Positions 1 to 5,149 of a DNA stretch of 5,150 bases are shown here, in pieces. Source of the DNA: an uncultured beta proteobacterium (GTDB lineage Bacteria > Pseudomonadota > Gammaproteobacteria > Burkholderiales > SG8-39). The notes under the pieces are model-generated. The model searched no databases. It had not been told where the DNA came from and worked only from the letters and a program-made list of their open reading frames with translations. The DNA is taken from assembly GCA_903868285.1 (NCBI GenBank), contig CAIPUP010000069.1, positions 1-5,150 on the forward strand, written 5' to 3'. Position numbers and translations under genes: made by a program. Position 1 is the first letter of the stretch. Each line of letters begins with the position of its first letter.

Positions 1-1
1 C

Positions 2-334
2 TGGCAGGACCGCAATGCCATGAAGAGCGGCAACTTCACTGGCATCAAAGGCTTTCCGAATCAGGATCTGGCGATGTGGGTGACTATGGGCCGGATCACC
101 GATCGCACCAACGAGGTACTGGGCGCAAGCGACGTGGCGGTGGTGGAGTTTCGCAAGCAGATGGTGGAGGCGGCACAGGCCTGGCAAGCCGGTGCACCGG
201 CCATTGGTACCGGCGAGGCCCGCGTGCGCAGCGACCTTTGTGCCTATCAGTCAGTGGTACCCAAGCGCATCGACTGGCGCGACCTGCATAGCGAAGCCGA
301 TCTGGCTGCGGCGCGTGAGTCCGAAACGCCATGA
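2..334 (+). CDS. pht3: Rieske oxygenase large subunit, phthalate 4,5-dioxygenase type (3' end only)
   Basis: This is the last 110 codons of a gene that enters from the left edge; the frame is open from base 2, so the Met at base 20 is internal. The visible part matches the C-terminal catalytic domain of phthalate-dioxygenase/vanillate-demethylase-type Rieske oxygenases: an FTGIKG segment, then a Gln-Asp pair (Asp codon 65-67), then MGRITDRTNE and LGASD. In this family the Asp of the QD motif is the expected third ligand of the mononuclear iron that activates O2. The Rieske cluster domain and the two His ligands lie upstream, outside the window. These enzymes are alpha-only cytoplasmic oligomers that cis-dihydroxylate or demethylate an aromatic acid. 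The stop overlaps the next start by 4 bp (ATGA), so it is co-translated with its reductase. The oxygenase class is clear. The phthalate assignment is inferred from the two following genes. Confidence 0.85.
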   Translation, partial: WQDRNAMKSGNFTGIKGFPNQDLAMWVTMGRITDRTNEVLGASDVAVVEFRKQMVEAAQAWQAGAPAIGTGEARVRSDLCAYQSVVPKRIDWRDLHSEADLAAARESETP

Positions 335-1401
335 CCGAATCGCAAGCCACCACGCAATTGCTGCGGGTACTGCACAAGCAAACCCTCACGCCGGAGATCA
401 CGCGCTTTACCCTGGTGGCGGCTGATGCTGCAACGCCGCTGGCGGCCGGTGCTACAACGCCGCTGGCGGCGTTTACCCCTGGTGCACACGTCACACTGCA
501 TCTGCCCAACGGCATGGCACGCAAGTATTCGCTGTGTAACCGCTGGCGCCAGCATGCTGCTGAGCAGGGCAATGACGATGGCGATGATGCGGTAAATGAC
601 AGCGCTGCGCCCTGCTATGTCATCGCCGTCAAGCGCGAGGCCGCAGGACGTGGCGGTTCGTGCTGCCTGGTCGATGCGGTGCAGGTCGGTGATACGTTGC
701 CGGCCTCGCTGCCACAGAACGCCTTCGCTCTGAAAAAGGCCAGCGCCTATCTGTTCATTGCCGGTGGCATCGGCATCACGCCACTGCTGTCGATGATCCG
801 CAGCCTTGCTGCACGACGCATGCAGGGCGAGAACACGCCGCCCTGGCGTCTGTATTACTTCACCCGCGATGCCGAACACACCGCCTTCGCCGACTTGCTG
901 CGCGGGCCGCTGTCCGATCCGGCGCTCGGCGGCAAGGTGCTGATCCACCACGACGGCGGTGATCCTGCGCGCAGCTACGACCTGTGGCCGGTACTGGAAA
1001 AACCCGGCCAAACGCATCTGTATTGCTGCGGCCCGGGCGGCTTGATGCAGGGTGTGCGAGATCTGTGCGGACACTGGAACGCCGACGCCTTGCACTTCGA
1101 GAGCTTTGTCGAAGGCGGCACCACGCAGCGCGAGGATGTGCCATTCAGGGTGCGCCTGGCTCGCAACGGTTCGCAACATACGGTGCCGCCAGGGCAGAGC
1201 ATTCTTGGCGTATTGCGGCAGCAAACCACGCTGCGCATTCCGTCCTCCTGTGAAAGCGGCAGTTGCGGCAGCTGCAAGACTGCGCTGCTGGAAGGCGTGG
1301 CCGATCATCGCGATCTGGTGCTGACCGAGGATGAGCGTTCACGCTGCATCATGCTGTGCGTATCGCGTGCCACGGGCGGTGAACTGGTGCTGGACCTGTG
1401 A
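331..1401 (+). CDS. pht2: Oxygenase reductase, phthalate dioxygenase reductase class (FMN, NAD, [2Fe-2S])
   Basis: This 356-residue reductase passes electrons from NADH through flavin and a plant-type [2Fe-2S] cluster to the upstream oxygenase. The domains run in the order typical of phthalate dioxygenase reductase. The flavin domain has R64-K-Y66-S67 and G106-R-G-G-S110, with spacing and GRGGS typical of FMN-binding members. The NAD domain has A144-GGIGITP and the Y231-CCGPGGLM segment. The C-terminal ferredoxin domain has cluster ligands C307, C312, C315 and C343. Family members are usually about 320 residues. The excess here lies in two places: a duplicated 8-residue unit at residues 33-48 and an acidic, low-complexity stretch at about residues 71-93, between the flavin motif and the next strand. 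The start is the ATG overlapping the upstream stop; no strong ribosome binding site is visible, which suits translational coupling. The enzyme class is near certain. The exact oxygenase partner is inferred from position. Confidence 0.93.
   Translation: MTESQATTQLLRVLHKQTLTPEITRFTLVAADAATPLAAGATTPLAAFTPGAHVTLHLPNGMARKYSLCNRWRQHAAEQGNDDGDDAVNDSAAPCYVIAVKREAAGRGGSCCLVDAVQVGDTLPASLPQNAFALKKASAYLFIAGGIGITPLLSMIRSLAARRMQGENTPPWRLYYFTRDAEHTAFADLLRGPLSDPALGGKVLIHHDGGDPARSYDLWPVLEKPGQTHLYCCGPGGLMQGVRDLCGHWNADALHFESFVEGGTTQREDVPFRVRLARNGSQHTVPPGQSILGVLRQQTTLRIPSSCESGSCGSCKTALLEGVADHRDLVLTEDERSRCIMLCVSRATGGELVLDL
427..474 (+). repeat. 24-bp in-frame tandem duplication in the reductase gene
   Basis: Two adjacent 24-bp units (427-450 and 451-474) share an identical 16-base core at 431-446 and 455-470. 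They encode AATPLAAG followed by ATTPLAAF. Because the period is 8 codons, the frame is kept. The duplication lies just before the conserved GAHVTLHLPNG strand of the flavin domain, in a loop where relatives are shorter by about one unit. Confidence 0.85.
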
Positions 1402-2714
1402 GCGTGCCGCAGCCGGCAGGCAGCAATGCAGGGGCCGGGAGCGCCGGGGCTCCCAACGCGCAGACTACAAGCGCGGCAGTTTCGCAGTCACCGACATTGC
1501 GCATCGGTGTTGCAGGCCTCGGGCGTGCCTTCACCCTGATGCTGCCCAGCTTTGTGGCCGATGCACGGGTGCGACTGGTCGCCGCCTGCGATCCACGCCA
1601 GGAAGCCTGCCATCGCTTTGTCCAGGATTTTGCCGGCCGCATTCATGCCTCGGTCGAATCGCTGTGCAACGATCCGGGCGTGGACGCGGTGTATATCGCC
1701 ACACCGCATGAATGGCATGCCGAGCATGTCTGCATGGCTGCGGCTGCGGGTAAACATGTGCTGGTGGAAAAGCCGCTGGCACTCACGCTGCAGGACTGTC
1801 AGCGCATGCAGCAGGCCGTGGCACAGGCCGGAGTGCAGCTGGTGGTGGGGCACAGCCACAGCTTCAATGCGCCAGTGCTCGAGACGCGGCGCATCATCGA
1901 ACGAGGCGAGTTCGGCGCGGTGCGCCTGATCAATGCCCAGTACTACACCGATTTTCTCTATCGACCGCGCCGGCCGGAAGAGCTCGACAGTGCGCGCGGC
2001 GGTGGTGTGGTGTTCAGCCAGGGCGCGCATCAGGTGGACATCGTGCGACTGCTGGCCGGCGGCCTGGCGCGCAGCGTGCGGGCCTTGTGCGGCAACTGGG
2101 ACGCCACACGCCCGACCGAAGGTGCCTATGCCGCGCTGGTGCCGTTCGAGAATGGCGCCTTTGCCAGCCTGCTCTACAACGGTTACGGCTATTTCGATGG
2201 CGATGAACAGGCCGGCTGGGTGAGCGAACTCGGCTTGGATAAAGACCCGGCCGCCTGGCGCAGCGGCCGCAGCCGGCTGCAAGCGGGTACCTTGAATCAG
2301 CAAAGCGAAGCGGCGGCCAAGGCAGCACGTAACTATGGCGGCAAGGCCTATGTCGCGGCGGGTGGTTTATCCGGTGGCAACAATACCAACGGCACCGATC
2401 CGGTCACACGCCACCATCAACACTTTGGCCATATCGTGGTGAGCTGCGAAGCGGCCGATCTGCGCCCCGGCCCGGACGGCGTCACCGTCTATGCCGATGG
2501 CGGACGCAGCCTGCGCCCGCTGCCGCTGTCGGCCGTGCCACGGGTGGAGGTGCTGGACGAATGGCTGGCCGCCATTGCCGGTACGCGCGCGCCACTGCAT
2601 GACGCACGCTGGTCGCTGGCCAGCATGGAGCTGTGTCTGGCACTGTTGGCCTCGGCCAGGAGTGGCACCGAACAGGCCTTGCAGCAGCAATGCGCGCCAC
2701 AATCGTTGCTATGA
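1398..2714 (+). CDS. pht4: Gfo/Idh/MocA-family dehydrogenase, probable phthalate 4,5-dihydrodiol dehydrogenase
   Basis: This 438-residue NAD(P)-dependent dehydrogenase is predicted to oxidise the cis-dihydrodiol made by the upstream oxygenase, restoring the aromatic ring (4,5-dihydroxyphthalate if the substrate is phthalate). The Rossmann domain shows G37-VAG-LG42 and the acidic residue D65 at the end of the second strand. The family EKP motif is E124-K-P126. The substrate domain has GGGVVFSQ followed by H211-QVD214, the family's catalytic His/Asp arrangement. The segments GRAFTLMLP (42-50) and YRPRRPEELD (188-197) are, from memory, characteristic of Pht4/OphB-type proteins rather than of sugar dehydrogenases or LigC. 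The start is a GTG giving a 4-bp GTGA overlap with the reductase stop. About 30 residues of Ala/Gly/Ser/Pro-rich sequence precede the Rossmann fold, so a later start is possible: the TTG at 1497 begins LRIGVAG. The family is certain. The substrate is probable. Confidence 0.85.
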   Translation: MSVPQPAGSNAGAGSAGAPNAQTTSAAVSQSPTLRIGVAGLGRAFTLMLPSFVADARVRLVAACDPRQEACHRFVQDFAGRIHASVESLCNDPGVDAVYIATPHEWHAEHVCMAAAAGKHVLVEKPLALTLQDCQRMQQAVAQAGVQLVVGHSHSFNAPVLETRRIIERGEFGAVRLINAQYYTDFLYRPRRPEELDSARGGGVVFSQGAHQVDIVRLLAGGLARSVRALCGNWDATRPTEGAYAALVPFENGAFASLLYNGYGYFDGDEQAGWVSELGLDKDPAAWRSGRSRLQAGTLNQQSEAAAKAARNYGGKAYVAAGGLSGGNNTNGTDPVTRHHQHFGHIVVSCEAADLRPGPDGVTVYADGGRSLRPLPLSAVPRVEVLDEWLAAIAGTRAPLHDARWSLASMELCLALLASARSGTEQALQQQCAPQSLL

Positions 2715-3307
2715 AAAAAGTTGTTAATAATCAAGATGTTACAGATAATTCGCGAGCGCAGACGCGGCATCGCTGGCATGACGCCGTACCGGACGACCGA
2801 CTGGCGCACCTGATTCGTGAAGCGACCCGCTTGCTGGTGCGCTCGCTGCAGGCGCGACTGCAGCAGCACGATGTGTCATTCGGGCATTGGGCGTTTCTGC
2901 GAATCCTGTGGGAGCAGGATGGCCTGAGCCAGCGCCAGCTGAGCGAGGCGGCCGGGGTGATGGAGCCCACCACCCATGCTGCCTTGCATGCCATGGAGCA
3001 GCGCGGCTATGTCGAGCGTCGCCGTCAGGCCGGTGATCTGCGCAACCAGCATGTCTTCCTGACCGCCAGCGGACGACGGCTCAAGCGCGTGCTGGTGCCA
3101 CTGGCCATCGAGGTCAACGAGGTGGCGGTGCAGGGACTGCCGCGCGAGGACCTGGCTACTACACGACGGGTGCTGCACACCATCATCGGCAACCTTGGCG
3201 CCGAGACGCTGCCGGCGAAATTGCCGGCAGCGAAATTGCCAACAAAATCAACAACCCAGGCCCGGCGCAAGCCGACGCGCTCGCGCAAAGACCAGACCGC
3301 TTACTGA
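2711..3307 (+). CDS. MarR-family transcriptional regulator
   Basis: This 198-residue protein has a MarR winged helix-turn-helix. A dimerisation helix spans about 30-50, followed by SFGHWAFLRILWEQDG, helix 3 (LSQRQLSEAAGV, 72-83), a recognition helix (about 85-97) and a wing with the typical D-x-R signature (RRQAGDLRNQHVFLTASGRRL, 104-124). Such proteins are usually repressors released by an aromatic ligand. Last in the oxygenase run, it is a good candidate to control one or both operons here. The chosen ATG overlaps the upstream stop as ATGA; an in-frame ATG at 2633 would put 26 residues inside the dehydrogenase gene. Two oddities stand out. The first 13 codons are AT-rich, unlike everything around them. 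The tail after about residue 157 is an extra Lys/Arg/Pro-rich stretch with a short repeat, longer than the usual family size of about 140-160 residues. It may be a disordered DNA-binding extension (inference). Confidence 0.9.
   Translation: MKKVVNNQDVTDNSRAQTRHRWHDAVPDDRLAHLIREATRLLVRSLQARLQQHDVSFGHWAFLRILWEQDGLSQRQLSEAAGVMEPTTHAALHAMEQRGYVERRRQAGDLRNQHVFLTASGRRLKRVLVPLAIEVNEVAVQGLPREDLATTRRVLHTIIGNLGAETLPAKLPAAKLPTKSTTQARRKPTRSRKDQTAY
2721..2734. promoter_or_regulatory. Imperfect palindrome, possible MarR operator
   Basis: TTGTTAATAATCAA reads the same on both strands at 10 of 14 positions, with perfect TTG/CAA arms. MarR-family sites are typically short AT-rich imperfect palindromes with such arms. 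It covers the -35 element of the promoter candidate and sits within the regulator's own first codons, a layout that would allow autorepression. This is inference from shape and position only. Confidence 0.25.
2721..2749 (+). promoter_or_regulatory. Sigma70-like promoter candidate inside the start of the marR gene
   Basis: TTGTTA (2721-2726) and GATAAT (2744-2749) are separated by exactly 17 bases, matching the sigma70 consensus at 4/6 and 5/6 positions. They lie in an AT-rich patch (about 2711-2751) that stands out from the GC-rich surroundings. If active, transcription would begin near 2756, downstream of the chosen ATG. The next in-frame start-type codon (TTG, residue 41) falls in the conserved first helix. 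The site could therefore be fortuitous, could drive only a shortened regulator, or could be a relic of an intergenic region. Confidence 0.35.
3208..3231 (+). repeat. Perfect inverted repeat (9-bp stem, 6-nt loop) in the 3' end of marR
   Basis: GCTGCCGGC (3208-3216) and its exact complement GCCGGCAGC (3223-3231) flank the loop GAAATT. The RNA would form a strong GC-rich hairpin. No T-run follows, so it is not a standard intrinsic terminator. It lies inside the coding sequence, over the part encoding the repetitive tail, and may simply result from the local duplication. Confidence 0.6.
3211..3240 (+). repeat. 15-bp imperfect tandem repeat in the marR tail
   Basis: Two adjacent 15-bp units (3211-3225 and 3226-3240) share the 11-base core GCGAAATTGCC at 3215-3225 and 3230-3240. 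They encode the AKLPA/AKLPT pattern of the regulator's C-terminal extension. The 5-codon period keeps the frame. Confidence 0.7.
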
Positions 3308-3558
3308 AACTCCGGCCGGCGATTGAGGTAGTGCTTTTTCATCTCGGCGCGGTATTTGTCCATGGTGGCCTGATTCAGCGTCAATGGCGGCCTGGCGCTG
3401 GCGGGCAAGAACGGCTCGTAGCGGGTTTCCTTGGTGTCGCGGGCAAACTGCTCCTGCCAGTGATTCCGCAGCCCATGCCGCGCATGGCAGTCTCCCTGGA
3501 AGGTGCTGCAAACAATCGATTGATAACGCAATGAACGATGAACTAATGGATTAATCAC
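3301..3558 (-). CDS. Unidentified short reading frame, possible frameshifted gene or 3' remnant
   Basis: The frame is open for 85 residues from a GTG at 3558, which would overlap the stop of the upstream dehydrogenase by 8 bp. I do not recognise it. Two parts differ clearly. The first 16 or so codons (3511-3558) are AT-rich and look intergenic. From about 3500 down to the stop the codons end almost always in G or C, as in real genes here, and encode a soluble, charged sequence with RYEPFLPASARPPLTLNQ and MDKYRAEMKKHYLNRRPEF. No membrane segment, signal peptide or metal motif is seen. A good ribosome binding site (3491-3496) and an ATG (3485) sit between the parts, but that ATG is in a different frame and stops after 34 residues at 3381. 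A single-base indel near 3475 would join it to the coding-like frame as a protein of about 60 residues. The alternatives are a coupled small gene with a GTG start or the truncated end of a larger gene. Its stop overlaps the marR stop region on the other strand. Confidence 0.4.
   Translation of the reverse strand: MINPLVHRSLRYQSIVCSTFQGDCHARHGLRNHWQEQFARDTKETRYEPFLPASARPPLTLNQATMDKYRAEMKKHYLNRRPEFQ
3491..3496 (-). promoter_or_regulatory. Ribosome binding site candidate out of frame with the coding-like sequence
   Basis: GGGAGA on the minus strand lies 5 bases before ATG 3485-3483, with a second ATG in the same frame at 3476-3474. It is the most convincing Shine-Dalgarno/ATG pair in this part of the window. 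It opens a frame of only 34 codons, while the neighbouring frame carries the coding-like sequence. This suggests a frameshift in the unknown gene or a sequencing indel. Confidence 0.4.
3513..3522. promoter_or_regulatory. Perfect CAATCGATTG palindrome, possible regulator site
   Basis: A 10-bp perfect palindrome lies in an AT-rich stretch (3511-3556) just after the hydroxyacid dehydrogenase stop. CAAT/ATTG half-sites are common in MarR-family operators, and a marR gene ends 200 bp away. Its position before the Shine-Dalgarno site at 3491-3496 would suit control of the short downstream frame. Ten bases is short, so chance is possible. Confidence 0.25.
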
Positions 3559-4651
3559 CGGCCTGCGCCAGCCGCTGCAGTCGGGCCTGAAACGCCGGCA
3601 TCACTTCCGGGTTCTTGCAAATTGGCGGTGCTTCGCCGCGCAGAATGGCAAGGATGTTGTCCTCACCCGCCTTGCCAAAGGACGCGAACACATCCTTGGT
3701 ATGACCGATCATGTGCGGCGTGAGAATGACGTTGTCCAGCTGCCACAACGGGCTGTCGGCCGGCAACGGCTCGACCTGGAAATTGTCCAGCGCCGCGCCT
3801 GCGATGCGCTTTTGCTGCAAGGCACGGATCAGCGCCGCTTCATCCACCGCGTCGCCACGGGCGGTGTTGATCAGGAAGGCGGTCGGTTTCATCAGCGACA
3901 GCGCACGCTCACTGATGATGCCGCGGCTCTCCGGCGTGACGGCCACCAGCACACTCACCAGATCGGATTCGCGCAGCAAGCTGTCGTAATCCACCAGTTG
4001 CACATGCGCCGGCACGCTCTCGGGTGGCACATAGGGATCGTAGGCCAGGATGCGCATCTGCCAGCCTTGCAGCCGCTCGGCCACACCTCGCGCAATGCGA
4101 CCAAAGCCCACCAGCCCGACGGTGCGACGCATCATCAGGCGCGCCCAGGCCGACTCCGGCGTTGGCGCCGGACGGGTGCGCTTGCCATGCATGACCTCAC
4201 GCGTGGCATCCGGGTTGTACATAAGCATCAGCATCAGCAACACCGTGGCTTCGGCAATGCCATTGAAGTTCTCTGGCGTTGCGCCATGACCCACGATGAT
4301 GCCCAGCTCGGCCGCCGCCTGCAGATCGACCGTGTCCAGGCCAATGGTGGGATTGACGATGCCACGCAGGCGCGGTGCGAACTGCATGATCTCGCGCGTG
4401 GCGACATTACGGCTGGAGAACATCGCCACCTCGGCCCGGCCGAAATACTGCGGCCAGCTCTCGCGCGGAAAATTCACCCGCTGTCCGGGCGCAGAGCCTG
4501 GCCCGCGCACGACTTCGATGCCACGCGCCTCCAGCCGCTGCTGGATGTCATTGAACACATCCACCAGCATGAAGTCCTGGCTGATGAAAACGCTGCGGCC
4601 GCGATAGTCGTGGTTCACGTCATGGTTCACAAAGCGCTCCGGGCTAGTCAT
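3551..4651 (-). CDS. NAD-dependent D-2-hydroxyacid dehydrogenase family protein
   Basis: This 366-residue cytoplasmic oxidoreductase belongs to the phosphoglycerate/formate/glycerate dehydrogenase fold family. The NAD-binding motif is V181-GFGRIA187 and D205 follows in AYDPY, favouring NAD over NADP. The catalytic triad is complete: R265 in NTARGD, E294 in FQVEPLP and H313 in TPHMIGHT. The N-terminal half (about 20-140) carries the split substrate domain, with NPTIGLDTVD at 100-109. It lies 12 bp after the dioxygenase beta subunit gene with only a weak GGA before its ATG, so it is almost certainly co-transcribed. The family interconverts 2-hydroxy acids and 2-keto acids. In this operon it might act on a hydroxy acid derived from ring oxidation, or take the place of a dihydrodiol dehydrogenase; neither is shown by sequence. 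Length is slightly above the usual 310-340 because of a tail of about 25 residues and a 15-residue N-terminal lead containing a duplicated VNHD. Confidence 0.9.
   Translation of the reverse strand: MTSPERFVNHDVNHDYRGRSVFISQDFMLVDVFNDIQQRLEARGIEVVRGPGSAPGQRVNFPRESWPQYFGRAEVAMFSSRNVATREIMQFAPRLRGIVNPTIGLDTVDLQAAAELGIIVGHGATPENFNGIAEATVLLMLMLMYNPDATREVMHGKRTRPAPTPESAWARLMMRRTVGLVGFGRIARGVAERLQGWQMRILAYDPYVPPESVPAHVQLVDYDSLLRESDLVSVLVAVTPESRGIISERALSLMKPTAFLINTARGDAVDEAALIRALQQKRIAGAALDNFQVEPLPADSPLWQLDNVILTPHMIGHTKDVFASFGKAGEDNILAILRGEAPPICKNPEVMPAFQARLQRLAQAGD
4607..4630 (-). repeat. 12-bp tandem duplication at the start of the hydroxyacid dehydrogenase gene
   Basis: Two adjacent 12-bp units (4607-4618 and 4619-4630 on the + strand) differ at one base and encode VNHD twice, residues 8-15. 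The repeat lies before the first beta strand (SVFISQDF), in a region without conserved residues. Confidence 0.75.
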
Positions 4652-4663
4652 GCGATCCGATGA

Positions 4664-5149
4664 TCACAGGCAGTAAATATCGATCATCGAGGGCAGCACA
4701 TCATTCTGGATCACGGTCTTGCGGCGGGTGATCAGCCAGCCGGCGGAATGCAGCGTGAGTTCATGCAGCGAATGGCCGTGCAGCACATGATCCTGCTTGC
4801 TGTGCGGATCATGGATATGACAAGTCCACGACGAGCGCAGCTGCAACCACTCCACCTTGCGCGATTGCAACAACACGACATTGCCCAGCATATGGGTGGT
4901 TCGACGCAGCGGCGACGAGGCCGGCGATTTGCCGGTGCGGATGCGCGAGATGCGATCTTCCAGACCGGCGCGGCTGGCGTAATAAATGTGTGACAGCTCG
5001 GTCTGCGGGTCGTCCGTCAGCACTTCCTCGCTGCGCCAGGTCGGCACCCAGTACTCGCAGTTGGGGGCGTACAGGGCGAGCCACTCATCCCAGCGTTGTT
5101 CATCCAGAAACACCGCTTCGCGGGTGAGTACGTCCTGGCCGGAGGCCAG
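4664..5149 (-). CDS. Ring-hydroxylating dioxygenase small (beta) subunit, benzoate/anthranilate type (5' end missing)
   Basis: The frame is open to the right edge: 161 residues are visible and the family is about 155-170, so only a few N-terminal residues are lost. The GTG at 5113 is internal, because LASGQDVLTREA is encoded before it. The protein is the NTF2-like beta subunit of alpha3beta3 Rieske dioxygenases. The hallmark segments are LDEQRWDEWLALYA, then CEYWVP, then IYYASRAGLEDRISRIRTG, then a C-terminal NDVLPSMIDIY. The subunit has no redox centre; it supports the large subunit structurally and affects substrate range. The overall pattern is closest, from memory, to BenB/AntB-like proteins (benzoate or anthranilate 1,2-dioxygenase). 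The catalytic alpha subunit is expected just beyond the right edge. The oxygenase at the left end is of the class that works without a beta subunit, so it is not the partner. The hydroxyacid dehydrogenase follows after 12 bp. Confidence 0.92.
   Translation of the reverse strand: MASGQDVLTREAVFLDEQRWDEWLALYAPNCEYWVPTWRSEEVLTDDPQTELSHIYYASRAGLEDRISRIRTGKSPASSPLRRTTHMLGNVVLLQSRKVEWLQLRSSWTCHIHDPHSKQDHVLHGHSLHELTLHSAGWLITRRKTVIQNDVLPSMIDIYCL

Noticed and set aside
247..1308. 353-residue open frame on the minus strand
   Set aside because: It lies wholly antisense to the oxygenase end and the reductase, which have clear motifs. Its product is Arg/Gln/Ala-rich with no recognisable domain; long antisense frames are expected in GC-rich genes.
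1488..2303. 271-residue open frame on the minus strand
   Set aside because: It is antisense to the Gfo/Idh/MocA dehydrogenase, and its His/Ala/Arg-rich composition matches a shadow frame.
2633..2710. Earlier ATG for the MarR gene
   Set aside because: It would add 26 residues encoded inside the dehydrogenase gene in another frame. The ATG at 2711 gives the same 4-bp overlap as the other junctions.
3310..3325. GC-rich palindromic bases near the convergent stops as a terminator
   Set aside because: The CCGGCCGG motif has no loop and no following T-run on either strand, and it lies inside the short minus-strand frame.
3701..4663. 320-residue open frame on the plus strand
   Set aside because: It is antisense to the hydroxyacid dehydrogenase, which has a full catalytic triad. 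The product is His/Arg/Gln-rich without any domain.
4664..5113. GTG at 5113 as the true start of the beta subunit
   Set aside because: The frame stays open to the window edge with plausible family sequence before it, and the family length needs those residues.
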